Assembly: GCF_024138165.1 (NCBI RefSeq)
Contig: NZ_CP100001.1
Coordinates: 310,001-374,000 of the forward strand
Direction of reading: 5' to 3'
Length of the DNA stretch: 64,000 nucleotides
Origin: Halorussus vallis
GTDB taxonomy: Archaea; Halobacteriota; Halobacteria; Halobacteriales; Haladaptataceae
Position numbers and translations under genes: made by a program. Position 1 is the first letter of the stretch, and each line of letters opens with the position of its first letter. Below are positions 16,938-25,750 of this stretch, piece by piece. Under the pieces are notes generated by a model that was given only the letters and a program-made list of their open reading frames with translations, was not told the DNA's origin and did no database searches.

Positions 16938-19616
16938 ATGCCAAGGGACGGCGACGGTGAGCGAGACGGCGGCGAGGAGGAGCACGACGGCGGTGAGAGC
17001 GAACGATTCGAGGTGTCGAGGCGCGACGTGCTCCGGGCCGGCGCGGGGGTGGCCGGGACCGCGGCCGTGGCCGAGACGACGCTCGGATACGAGCGACGGG
17101 ACGGAGCGGAACCGGACACGGTCACCGTCAGGCGCGACGGGTACGGCGTCCCGCACGTCTACGCGAGGGGAGCCGACGACCGCGCGCCGACGTTCTTCGG
17201 CTACGGCTACGTCACCGCCGAGGACCGACTCTACCAGCTGGAACTGTACCGGCGGTACTACCACGGCACGGTGTCGGCAGTCCTCGGCGAGAAGTGGGTG
17301 GACTTCGACAAGGAGGCCCGTCGCAACACCGCCGCGGGCGAGCCGCTCGACGCGCAGTTCGAGGAGCAGTTGACCGGCGACCAGCGGGAGGTCCTCGGAG
17401 CGTTCCGGGACGGCATCAACCGGTACGTCGAGGAGGTCCGCGAATCCGAGGAGCTGGAGTTCCACAGGGGGTTCCGGGAGAACGGCTTCGAACCCGACCC
17501 GTTCAAGACGGAAGACGTCGCCGGGATGTTCGTCGCGAGCATGGCGTTCTTCAGCGGCTTCCAGCTCGAGACGCTCGGCGCGCAGGTCGTCGCCGCGCTG
17601 ACCGAGGAGAAGGGGAGTCGCGGGCGGGCGATGGAGCTGTTCGGCGACTTGAACTGGGGCAACGACCCCGGCGCGCCCACGTCCACCGTCCAACCCGAGG
17701 ACGTCTACCGCCCGCCGTACACCCCCGCCGGCGGCGCGAAATCGAAGCCGAGCGGGCGGGCGGCGAGTAGAGAGCACCCCGAACGCGGCGCGACCGGTCG
17801 CCAGAACGCGCCGACCAACCGGCTCACGGGCGGCGAATTCCGAGTTCCGGCCGACGCCGAGGGCGTCCATGAGGCCGAGATGGAGCGGATTCGGACGCTG
17901 GCGACCGGCCTCGACGACCTCGGCCTCCCCATCAAGTACGGGAGCAACGCGCTGGCGGTGCAGGGCGAGGTCACCGAGAGCGGCGACGCGCTCCTCTTCG
18001 GCGGGCCGCAGATGGGGTTCAACACGCCGTCGGTGATGTACGAGGTCGGGTTGCACGGGCCGGACTTCGACGTGGCCGGCAGCACCGTGGCGGGCTACCC
18101 GTTCGTGATGTTCGGTCGCAACCGCGACGGCGCGTTCACCTCGACCGCCGGCATCGACAACTGCATCCAGACGTTCGTCGAGTCGATAGACGCCTCGGGG
18201 TCCGGACCCGCCACTTACGAGTTCCGCGGCGAGAGCCACGAGGTCGAAACCCGCGAGCAGACGATTCCGGTGAAGGGCGCCGAGGACGTCCCCTTCGCGC
18301 TTCGGCTCACCAGACACGGCGTCGTGACTCAGTGGCAGCCAGAGAAAGGCGAAGCCGTCGCCCAGACTCAGTCGTACGCGGGTAGGCACATGAACTGCTG
18401 GCGGGCGTTCTACGAGGCCCAGTTCGCGTCTTCGGCCGAGGAGTTCGGGGACGCCGCCCGGCGGTGCGACTACGCGCTCAACTTCCTGTGGGCCGGCAAG
18501 AGCGGCGATATCGGCTACTTCCACCTCGGCCGGTATCCGGACGCCGAGGCGGTCGAGTGGGACACGCGGTTACCCGCCGACGGGACGAAGTACGAGTTGA
18601 CCGACGACGACTACCTCAGGGCGGCCGACGGGGAGGTTCCGTACAGCGTCAACCCGCCCGCGGGCTACGCCGCCCAGTGGAACAACAAGCCCGCGCCCGA
18701 CTGGAACAACGGCGACCTGAGCTACTCCTGGAGCACCGACCACCGCGTCCAGCGCATTATCAACCTCGTGGAGCGGCGCCTCGACGAGGAGGGGAGCCTG
18801 GACTACGAGTTCCTGAAGGACGTGGTGTACGACATCGCGTTCGTGGACCTCCGGTCCATCCGGTTCCGAGACGCCCTGCTGGCGGCGCTGGAGGGCGCCG
18901 ACCTAGACCGCATCGAGCGGCAGGCCAAGCGCCAACTCGAACGCTGGGACCACTACCGGCAGGGGTCGGGCCGCGACCACATGGGCGAGTACCCCGCGGG
19001 CTACACCGTCTGGAACGCGACGTTCCCCAAAGTGCTCGAGAACGTCTTCGCCGACACCCTCGGAACGGCGTGGAAGCCGGCTTCCTACTTCCTGAACTAC
19101 GACTACGGGCGGGGGACGCTCATGCGGGTGCTCCACCCCGAGGAGACGGCGCTCCCGCTGGGGGCCCACTACGTCGAGGGCGACCCCGGCGACGAGTTCG
19201 TCGCCGCGTTCCGGTCGGCGGTGGCGGAACTCGACGGGAAGTTCGACGGGCCGCCGCCGCTGTGGCGCGAACCTGCCCGCGTCGCGAAACTCGACAACCT
19301 CGCGCTGTTCGGGATGCCCATCGGCGTCGGCGACGCTGGCGACATGCCGTGGCTCAACCGCGGCACCGAGAACCACTTCGTCAAGTTGAGCGACGACCCG
19401 ACCGCGGAGAACGTCCTCCCGCCGGGCAACGACGGCTACGTCGCGCCCGACGGGACGACCGCCGACCACTACGACGACCAGATCGACCTGTTCGGCGACT
19501 TCGAGTACAAGCCGCTGCTGTTCGACGACGCCTTCGTGGAGATTGCCACGGAGTCCGAGCGGCGGCTCCAAACCGGCGGGACGGGCCAGTCGGACGGCGA
19601 GGACGGCGGGGACTGA
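16938..19616 (+). CDS. Penicillin-acylase-family N-terminal-nucleophile hydrolase, Tat-exported
   Basis: 892 residues. ATG 16938 is preceded at about 25 bases by an ATATTTA box, so it is probably a leaderless start. A twin-arginine signal (VSRRDVLRAGAGVAG, residues 26-40) follows an acidic N-terminus and lacks a lipobox Cys. The chain then follows the penicillin/cephalosporin acylase pattern: an alpha part with ARGADDRAPTFFGYGYVTAEDR, a spacer, and the self-cleavage site before Ser336 in YGSNALAV, which becomes the beta-chain nucleophile. Family members hydrolyse amides such as acylated lactones or phenylacetylated amines. The substrate here is unknown. A 42-base perfect palindrome follows the gene. 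Confidence 0.9.
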   Translation: MPRDGDGERDGGEEEHDGGESERFEVSRRDVLRAGAGVAGTAAVAETTLGYERRDGAEPDTVTVRRDGYGVPHVYARGADDRAPTFFGYGYVTAEDRLYQLELYRRYYHGTVSAVLGEKWVDFDKEARRNTAAGEPLDAQFEEQLTGDQREVLGAFRDGINRYVEEVRESEELEFHRGFRENGFEPDPFKTEDVAGMFVASMAFFSGFQLETLGAQVVAALTEEKGSRGRAMELFGDLNWGNDPGAPTSTVQPEDVYRPPYTPAGGAKSKPSGRAASREHPERGATGRQNAPTNRLTGGEFRVPADAEGVHEAEMERIRTLATGLDDLGLPIKYGSNALAVQGEVTESGDALLFGGPQMGFNTPSVMYEVGLHGPDFDVAGSTVAGYPFVMFGRNRDGAFTSTAGIDNCIQTFVESIDASGSGPATYEFRGESHEVETREQTIPVKGAEDVPFALRLTRHGVVTQWQPEKGEAVAQTQSYAGRHMNCWRAFYEAQFASSAEEFGDAARRCDYALNFLWAGKSGDIGYFHLGRYPDAEAVEWDTRLPADGTKYELTDDDYLRAADGEVPYSVNPPAGYAAQWNNKPAPDWNNGDLSYSWSTDHRVQRIINLVERRLDEEGSLDYEFLKDVVYDIAFVDLRSIRFRDALLAALEGADLDRIERQAKRQLERWDHYRQGSGRDHMGEYPAGYTVWNATFPKVLENVFADTLGTAWKPASYFLNYDYGRGTLMRVLHPEETALPLGAHYVEGDPGDEFVAAFRSAVAELDGKFDGPPPLWREPARVAKLDNLALFGMPIGVGDAGDMPWLNRGTENHFVKLSDDPTAENVLPPGNDGYVAPDGTTADHYDDQIDLFGDFEYKPLLFDDAFVEIATESERRLQTGGTGQSDGEDGGD

Positions 19617-19697
19617 CGGTCCGAACGAGGGACGACGGGATGCCACGGACGCGGTGACCGCAAGGTGCGGTGGCAGGAATGCGGTGACGGGAGTGCG

Positions 19698-19739
19698 GCG
19701 ACGGCGACGCCTCGCGCCGGCGCGAGGCGTCGCCGTCGC
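19698..19739. terminator. 42-base perfect palindrome after the acylase gene
   Basis: Every base from 19698 to 19718 pairs with 19739 to 19719 with no loop bases. It lies 82 bases after the stop of the acylase gene and 144 before the P450 start. A strong hairpin in RNA is expected, but there is no adjacent T-run, so termination is only one possible role. Confidence 0.7.
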
Positions 19740-19883
19740 GAACGGAGCCGACCCCGAGCGCGTCGAAGCGAGCCGCTCCGCGTTAAGGGCGACCACCGCC
19801 GAAGGGGAGGAAACCGCCAGGAGAACGCTCGGATTCCCGACCGATACGGACCGTTTTGCCCCGCGAGCGCGTAGGGCGTGCGC

Positions 19884-21125
19884 ATGAGTTCCGCCAATCC
19901 GCAGGGGCTTCAGGCGTTTCCCGAGGAACTTGAGGGCCGGGAATCCTGGCTCGAACCGTTCGAGTGGTACCGGGAGATGCGCGAGGACGACCCCGTCAGG
20001 TACGACCCCGAGCGCCGGTCGTGGGACGTGTTCCGGTACGACGACGTGAAGCGGATTCTGGACGACGACGAAACCTTCTCGGTGAATCCCCGACTCGCCA
20101 GCGACTTCGTGGAACCGGACAACCCCGGCGAGGGCCTCGTATTCGACACGATGCTGTTCCAGGACCCGCCGCGCCACGACGAACTCCGCGGCGTCGTCGA
20201 CGAGGAGTTCCAGCCCCGGGCGCTCCGCGAGCGCGAACCCCACTTCCGGGAACTGGCGGCCGACCTGCTGGACGACGCCGTCGAGCGCGGCGGCGACCGA
20301 CTGGAGGTCGTCGACGACCTCGCGTACCCGCTCCCGGTGACCATCATCGCCGAACTGCTCGGCGTTCCGGCCGACGAGCGCGACCGGTTCAAGGCGTGGT
20401 CGGACACCCTCGTCGAGGCGGCGAGCGACGAGGAGGGCGACGAGGAGTACGTCCAGCGCCAGCAGCAGGCGCAGATGGAGATGGCCCAATACTTCTTCGA
20501 GATGATCGCCGACCGTCGCGAGGACCCGCGGGACGACCTGATGTCCCGAATCGTCACCGCGGAGCTGAGCGACGGCGGCCGACTCTCCGAGCAGGAGGCG
20601 CTGGGCATGTGCATCCTGTTGCTCATCGCGGGCAACATCACGACGACGAACCTCATCACGAACGCAGTCCGGTGTTTCGCCGACGCGGACGCCGACCTGT
20701 TCGAGCGCCTCCGGGGCGACGAGCGCGGACCCACGAACGCGCTGGAGGAGGTAATCCGCTATCGGTCGCCGGTGCAGGCGATGACCCGCGTCGCGACAGA
20801 AGACGTGGAGATGCGCAGCGAAACCGTCGAGGAGGGCGACCGCGTCGTCGTCTGGCTAGGGTCGGCCAACCGCGACGAACGGCGGTTCGAGGACGCCGAC
20901 GCGTTCCGGCCGGACCGCTCGCCGAACCAGCACCTCGGGTTCGGCCACGGCACCCACTACTGTCTCGGCGCGCCGCTGGCGCGATTGGAGGCCAAGATCG
21001 GGCTCACGGAGCTACTGGACCGCGTCGAGGACGTTCGGCTCGACGCCGACGAACTCCGGCCGACGCGGAGTTCGTTCGTCTACGGCGTCGAGTCGCTCCC
21101 GATTCGGTACAGGAGACGGACCTAG
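19884..21125 (+). CDS. Cytochrome P450 monooxygenase
   Basis: 413 residues, soluble bacterial-type length. The heme ligand is Cys360 in LGFGHGTHYCLGAPLAR and the K-helix ExxR motif is Glu289-Val-Ile-Arg292. The I-helix oxygen-activation motif reads Ala249-Gly-Asn-Ile-Thr-Thr, so the acidic residue normally before the threonine is isoleucine. P450s of this class need a ferredoxin and reductase; the Rieske protein at 7717 is not a known partner. The gene converges with the MFS transporter gene with only three bases between stops. The substrate is unknown. Confidence 0.92.
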   Translation: MSSANPQGLQAFPEELEGRESWLEPFEWYREMREDDPVRYDPERRSWDVFRYDDVKRILDDDETFSVNPRLASDFVEPDNPGEGLVFDTMLFQDPPRHDELRGVVDEEFQPRALREREPHFRELAADLLDDAVERGGDRLEVVDDLAYPLPVTIIAELLGVPADERDRFKAWSDTLVEAASDEEGDEEYVQRQQQAQMEMAQYFFEMIADRREDPRDDLMSRIVTAELSDGGRLSEQEALGMCILLLIAGNITTTNLITNAVRCFADADADLFERLRGDERGPTNALEEVIRYRSPVQAMTRVATEDVEMRSETVEEGDRVVVWLGSANRDERRFEDADAFRPDRSPNQHLGFGHGTHYCLGAPLARLEAKIGLTELLDRVEDVRLDADELRPTRSSFVYGVESLPIRYRRRT

Positions 21126-21128
21126 GCG

Positions 21129-22523
21129 CTACTCCGCCTCGGTCGCTCCGGTCGCCCGCGCTCGGCCGCCCCCGTGCCGATACAGCACCCACAGCGTGAC
21201 GAGAACCGCCAGCGCGGTCATCGCCGCGATGGCGGCGAACGCCACCTGCAACCCCGGCCCCTCGATGAGCGCGCCGAACAGCGGCGGCGCGAGCGCGCTC
21301 CCGGTCATGGTGCCGACCGTGATGACCGCGAAGTTGCGGCCGAGGTCGGCGCGGGCCGACACCGCGTCGGCGAGTTTCGACCGGGCGGGACCCGCGAGCG
21401 CGCGGGTCCCGCCGACGACGAGGAGACACGCCACCGCCGCGAGCGCCGGAATCGCCATCGTCGCCAGCGCGCCGACGAAGAGGACGACAACGGCGTAGCT
21501 ACCGACGATGAGCGGGCCGGGCGAAAAGCGGTCCGAGAGGTCGCCGCCGACCAGCACCATCACCGCGCCGACGACGAACATCGCCGAGAGGGTGAGGTTC
21601 GCCGCGTCGAGGCCGAGTCCGTAGCCGTCACGGAGCAACACCACCGCGTAGGAGGTGACGGCCCAGCTCGCGGTGGAGGCGACGAGCGCGAGCGCCGCGA
21701 GCGCGAGGACGGCCGGGGACGCCAGGACGGCGCGGAGTTCGCGCCGCGCGCCGGAGTAGCCGCGGCGGGCCGCCGCGCGGAGTTTCGAGGCGGGTTTCGG
21801 CGACCGCGACGGCGCAGCCGCGCCGTCGCGGTCGCCGGGTCCGGGTTCCCCGAATCCAGGAGCGTCGGGGTCGGAGCAGTCGGCTTCGACTTCGGGCGCC
21901 GTCACGTCCCGACTCACGTACCGCTGGAAGGTGGCGAGCGTGACCGCGGCGTAGATCAGTCCGAAGGCGCCGACCGCCCCGACCGCGTGACGCCACGTCA
22001 GGCCGGAGACGCCGACCATCGCCGTGACGAGCACCGGTGGCGCGCCGAAGCCCAGACTCCCCAGGAAGCCCCGGACGCTGAACGCCCGCGCGCGGAGGTG
22101 TTCGGGCGTCGCATCGGCGAGTATCGGGAAGTGGGCTGGGTGGTGGCCGGCGACACCGATACCGAGGAGGGCCTGGCCCGCGACGAGCACCGCGAAGGTG
22201 GGCGCGAGCGCGACGACGAAGACGCCCGCGGTGCCGAGGGCGAGCGAGAGGCCGAACGCGAGTCGCCGGTCGTAGTTGTCCGAGAGGTAGCCGAAGGGCA
22301 ACTGGAACGCGGCGTTGGCCGCGCCCTGGACGCCCATCGCCACGCCGAGCGCGGCGAGCGAGACGTGGAACTCGTCGGCGAGGATGGTGAGGATGGGCGG
22401 GAACAGCACGAGGTAGGTGTGGTTGACGAACTCCGCGCCGCCGACCAGCGCCACGACGAGCAGCGTCTCGCGGGTCACGCCCTCGTCGGCGAGCGCGCGT
22501 CCGGGAGTGTCGAGGATCCCCAC
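21129..22523 (-). CDS. Major facilitator superfamily transporter
   Basis: 464 residues with about 12 hydrophobic helices in two halves, and the MFS loop signature GYLSDNYDRRLAF between helices 2 and 3 (residues about 78-90), repeated in weaker form as GGDLSDRF in the second half. The central cytoplasmic loop (about residues 210-260) is long and polar; it is encoded over an 18-base-arm inverted repeat (21798-21837). Substrate unknown. Confidence 0.9.
   Translation of the reverse strand: MGILDTPGRALADEGVTRETLLVVALVGGAEFVNHTYLVLFPPILTILADEFHVSLAALGVAMGVQGAANAAFQLPFGYLSDNYDRRLAFGLSLALGTAGVFVVALAPTFAVLVAGQALLGIGVAGHHPAHFPILADATPEHLRARAFSVRGFLGSLGFGAPPVLVTAMVGVSGLTWRHAVGAVGAFGLIYAAVTLATFQRYVSRDVTAPEVEADCSDPDAPGFGEPGPGDRDGAAAPSRSPKPASKLRAAARRGYSGARRELRAVLASPAVLALAALALVASTASWAVTSYAVVLLRDGYGLGLDAANLTLSAMFVVGAVMVLVGGDLSDRFSPGPLIVGSYAVVVLFVGALATMAIPALAAVACLLVVGGTRALAGPARSKLADAVSARADLGRNFAVITVGTMTGSALAPPLFGALIEGPGLQVAFAAIAAMTALAVLVTLWVLYRHGGGRARATGATEAE
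21798..21837. repeat. Inverted repeat inside the MFS linker
   Basis: Two 18-base arms (21798-21815 and 21820-21837) are perfectly complementary with a 4-base loop. They encode part of the hydrophilic central loop of the transporter (GPGDRDGAAAPSRSPKP). This matches the palindrome within the MobA/MocA-like gene end in style but not in sequence. Confidence 0.8.
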
Positions 22524-22688
22524 GGTGTTTCGTCTCGAAGTGCCGGAGGTGACGACAAGTAGGCTTCGCTCCCGGAAAAACGGGTGACACCGACCGGCCC
22601 GCCCGTCGACGGCGGCGAGACGTCAGCGACCGGTGAGTGCGGGCGGGCTACCAGAAAGCACTTACCGGTCTTGTGAATCGGTTGAGAT

Positions 22689-24050
22689 ATGTGTCCCCGC
22701 ACGCCCTCCCGCCGAGCAGTCATCGCTACCGCCGGAAGCGCGCTCTTCGCCGGATGCGTCGGCTCCCTCCCCGGCGGCCGGACGACGGCCACCGAAACCG
22801 CGCGGCGCTCGGAGACGACCGCGGCGCGACCGCGCGACCCCGCCAGCGGTCCGCGGGCGTCCGAATCCTCGTGGGCCCAACCCGGCCGGACGGCCGGCCA
22901 CGCGGGGTACAACCGGACGATGGACGCGCCGGCGGCCGAACCCTCAGAGGAGTGGCGGAAGCGACTCGAAGGGCCGCTGACGACGCCGACCGTGGTCGCC
23001 GACACCGTCTACGTCACCCGCGGCGACCTCACGGACGGAGCGCCGGTCGCGACCGTCGAGGCGTACGACCTCGCGTCGGGGTCGCGTCGGTGGTCGACCT
23101 CGCTGGAGACGACGTACGAGTTCAGCGCCCCGTTCGACAACCTCCGGCCGGTCTACCACCGCGGAACGCTGTACCTGGCCACCGGGGAGAGCGCGACCGC
23201 GGTCGACGCGCGGTCCGGTGCGGTCCTCTGGAACACGGCCGTCGAGACGTCCGTGAACGACCCGCCGATAGTCGGCGACCACGGGGTCTACGTCTGCGGC
23301 GTCGTCGACGGCGTCATCGTCGCGCTCGACCACGACGGCACCGAGCGGTGGCGATACCCGGAACAGAAGGCGACGACCGAACGCAGCGTCGACCTCGGTT
23401 CGGGCGGGATTAGCCAGCCGGCGCTCGCCGACGGGACGCTGTACGCGTCGTTCTCCGGAGCGGGGCGACTCGTCGCGCTCGACGCGGCGAGCGGAGAGGA
23501 GCAGTGGCGACACGAACCGGACGACGGGGCGGGCGTCAGTAGCGGCGTGGTCGTCGCCACGGCCGACGAACTCGTCCGGGCGTCGTTCGGCGGCGTCGAG
23601 GTCTTCGAGCGCGACGGGACGCACCGGTGGCAATACGGCAGCATCGACGAGGCGGTCATCCGGCCGGCGGTCGCCCACGGCACCGTCTTCGTCGCCGGCC
23701 TCGAAGGCCGGGTCCTCGCGCTCGACCTCGCCGACGGGACCGAGACGTGGCGGACGCGCCTCGCCCCCCGGAAGTTCGTCCAGGGGACGATTCCGGTCGT
23801 CGCGAACGGCGCGGTCCACGCGCTCCGGACGACTCCCTCGGAGCAGACCGTCGCGGTCCACGCCCTCGACTGGGAGTCCGGCGACGAGAAGTGGACGCTC
23901 ACCCGGACGGGGACCCGGGGCCGCGGGCCGGTTCCGGCGGAGGACCGATACGTGCTCGCCACCCAGACGACGCCGCGGGAACAGCGGGAGGAGAAGACGG
24001 TTTCTGAAGGCCTCGATACGGAATCCTCGCTGCGGGCGTTCTCGCCGTAA
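22689..24050 (+). CDS. PQQ-repeat (BamB-like) Tat lipoprotein
   Basis: 453 residues. The signal SRRAVIATAGSALFAGC (lipobox Cys23) marks a Tat lipoprotein. The mature part has at least six repeats with the PQQ-like blade pattern, for example ASGSRRWSTSL, RSGAVLWNTAV, HDGTERWRYPE, ASGEEQWRHEP and ADGTETWRTRL, which form a beta propeller. Haloarchaea have many such surface propellers; most have no PQQ and no known catalysis. A 31-base hairpin follows. Confidence 0.88.
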   Translation: MCPRTPSRRAVIATAGSALFAGCVGSLPGGRTTATETARRSETTAARPRDPASGPRASESSWAQPGRTAGHAGYNRTMDAPAAEPSEEWRKRLEGPLTTPTVVADTVYVTRGDLTDGAPVATVEAYDLASGSRRWSTSLETTYEFSAPFDNLRPVYHRGTLYLATGESATAVDARSGAVLWNTAVETSVNDPPIVGDHGVYVCGVVDGVIVALDHDGTERWRYPEQKATTERSVDLGSGGISQPALADGTLYASFSGAGRLVALDAASGEEQWRHEPDDGAGVSSGVVVATADELVRASFGGVEVFERDGTHRWQYGSIDEAVIRPAVAHGTVFVAGLEGRVLALDLADGTETWRTRLAPRKFVQGTIPVVANGAVHALRTTPSEQTVAVHALDWESGDEKWTLTRTGTRGRGPVPAEDRYVLATQTTPREQREEKTVSEGLDTESSLRAFSP

Positions 24051-24083
24051 CTGTCGTGAGGAGCCGCATCGCGGCGGTTTCGC

Positions 24084-24114
24084 GGGGCGCGGCCGCCGAC
24101 GGCGGCCGCGCCCC
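24084..24114. terminator. GC-rich hairpin after the PQQ-repeat gene
   Basis: Two perfect 14-base arms (24084-24097 and 24101-24114) around a 3-base loop. It is 34 bases after the stop codon, and a T-run occurs at 24142-24148, which doubles as an AT-rich promoter element of the epimerase gene. Confidence 0.7.
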
Positions 24115-24173
24115 ACGCGGCGGCGGTCGAGGGTACTGCACTTTTTTTACGATGCCGGACACATTTGCGAGCG

Positions 24174-25142
24174 ATGACCGACAGCGAGACGGTACTCGTC
24201 ACCGGCGGAACAGGCTTCATCGGGTCGTACGTCGCCCAGGACCTCGCCGAGGCGGGCCACGACGTGGTCGCCTTCGACCTCTCGACCGACACGCACATCC
24301 TGGAGAAACTCGGCGTCGCCGACGACGTCGAGGCCGTCCGGGGCGACCTCACCGACCCGACGAGCGTCTTCCGCGCCGTCGAGGAGAGCGGGGCGACCCG
24401 CATCGTCCACCTCGCGGCGCTGTTGACCTCGCTCGCCCGCGAGAACCCCCGGGGCGCGGCGGAGGTCAACATCCTCGGGACGAACAACGTCTTCGAGGCC
24501 GCCCGGACCTTCGACGACCAGGTCGAGCGGGTGGCGTGGGCCTCCTCGGCCGCGGTCTACGCCCCGCCGTCGAACTACGACCACGACTGGGTCGACGAGG
24601 AGGACCTCGTCTACCCCGACACGCTCTACGGCGCGACCAAGGAGTACAACGAGCACCAGGCGAAGGTGTACTTCGAGGATCACGACCTGAGCCACGTCGG
24701 CCTGCGGCCGACGGTGGCCTACGGCCCGTACCGCGAAACCGGCGGGTCGGCGTTCCTCGCGAACATCGTCGAGAAACCGGCGCTCGGCGAGTCGTTCTCG
24801 GTGGAGTACGGCGACCAGGTCATCGACTGGCAGCACGTCGAGGACATCGCCCAGGCGTTCCGGAAGGCGGCGTTCGCGCCCGAGTCCGACCTCGGCCAGC
24901 GCATCTACAACGTCCGCGGCGAGACGGCGACCATCCGGGAGGCCGCCGAAACCGTCCAGAAGATACTGCCCGACGCCGACATCGAGGTCAGCGACGAGGG
25001 CGAACTCCCCTGGACCCAGAAACTCGACATGACCGACGCCCAGGAGGACCTGGGCTACGACCCCGAGTTGGACCTCGAAGCCGGCTTCCGCAAGTACATC
25101 GACGTCCTGCGGGAGGAGAACGGACTGGACCCCGTGGAGTGA
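24174..25142 (+). CDS. NAD-dependent epimerase/dehydratase
   Basis: 322 residues from ATG 24174, which is about 27 bases after a T-rich TATA-like stretch. The N-terminal TGGTGFIGSYVAQ (residues about 9-21) is the Rossmann NAD(P) motif of extended short-chain dehydrogenases. The catalytic set is present: SSAAVY serine region and YGATKEYNE (Tyr-x3-Lys). Family members are UDP-sugar epimerases or nucleoside-diphosphate-sugar dehydratases. No sugar-biosynthesis neighbours are present, so the substrate is unresolved. Confidence 0.9.
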   Translation: MTDSETVLVTGGTGFIGSYVAQDLAEAGHDVVAFDLSTDTHILEKLGVADDVEAVRGDLTDPTSVFRAVEESGATRIVHLAALLTSLARENPRGAAEVNILGTNNVFEAARTFDDQVERVAWASSAAVYAPPSNYDHDWVDEEDLVYPDTLYGATKEYNEHQAKVYFEDHDLSHVGLRPTVAYGPYRETGGSAFLANIVEKPALGESFSVEYGDQVIDWQHVEDIAQAFRKAAFAPESDLGQRIYNVRGETATIREAAETVQKILPDADIEVSDEGELPWTQKLDMTDAQEDLGYDPELDLEAGFRKYIDVLREENGLDPVE

Positions 25143-25480
25143 TTGGCAGCGAGGCGAGCGAGTTTCCGCTGACGGCACTCCTTCTGCGAGAGTAGTGGAG
25201 CGAGGTCCGAACGGGACGACGGAGAAACGACGGACCCGAAAGTGGCGACGCGTTTCAGGTCGACGGCTCCCCCGTAGTTTTATATTCTTTGCCGTATTTT
25301 ACTTCTTCGGAGTTGCATCTTTAGCTTTCTGATTGGAGTTCTGCGTCACGTGCGACGCCGCAATTCCGCAACGATGGTCGGACGGTAGACCGCCGTGACG
25401 TCGGTACCGGTAGCCACCGATTCCGCCTCGGCGAGGACCGGTTGCTTCGAGCGCCGACGCTGGACGATTACCCGCGAAGG

Positions 25481-25499
25481 CGTTCGGTGTCACCGAACG
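25481..25499. promoter_or_regulatory. Palindromic operator candidate, copy 1
   Basis: CGTTCGGTGTCACCGAACG is a perfect 19-base palindrome around a central T. An identical copy lies 124 bases downstream. I found no further copy in the window. The size suits a dimeric winged-helix regulator such as IclR. Confidence 0.65.
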
Positions 25500-25566
25500 G
25501 GGCGACCGCCGCGACTGCATGATTATTCGTCGTAGTTTCGGAGTTTATCCCTATCATCGATTTCTA

Positions 25567-25586
25567 TAACAACATTAGGATTGTTA
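25567..25586. promoter_or_regulatory. TAACAA-N8-TTGTTA dyad
   Basis: An AT-rich inverted repeat between the two copies of the 19-base palindrome. It may be a second protein site. No transcription start is evident beside it. Confidence 0.4.
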
Positions 25587-25604
25587 TGGTAGCGGGGGAA
25601 AATC

Positions 25605-25623
25605 CGTTCGGTGTCACCGAACG
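25605..25623. promoter_or_regulatory. Palindromic operator candidate, copy 2
   Basis: Identical to the palindrome at 25481-25499. Its centre is about 137 bases before the IclR start codon and about 110 before the TATA-like box. Confidence 0.65.
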
Positions 25624-25750
25624 TTCTGCGAGAGTGACCGGCGTCGTGCGATTCGTCCCAGGTTCGGATTCGCTAGTCGGGCGCGACAGGGACTCGGTCG
25701 ACTCCGCGATTCCCGACAATTTTAGTAGCCGTCCCGCACCAGTTCGTGGT

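Larger units (their letters stand above)
25143..25750. other. 608-base intergenic region before the IclR gene
   Basis: No credible gene is present; short frames here lack protein-like composition. It contains AT-rich stretches near 25278-25310, two copies of a 19-base perfect palindrome (25481-25499 and 25605-25623), a TAACAA/TTGTTA dyad (25567-25586), and a TATA-like box (25719-25728) before the IclR start. It is unusually long for this window and looks regulatory. Confidence 0.75.

Noticed and set aside
22944-24116. A 390-residue minus-strand frame opposite the PQQ-repeat gene
   Set aside because: Repetitive blades and Tat signal are clear on the plus strand; the opposite frame is a shadow.
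25299-25520. Possible 73-residue gene on the minus strand
   Set aside because: Composition is basic and unlike haloarchaeal proteins, and it overlaps a palindromic site.
25586-25750. N-terminal extension of the IclR gene from ATG 25586
   Set aside because: It would translate one of the operator palindromes and the TATA box; the leaderless start at 25751 matches the family's N-terminus.
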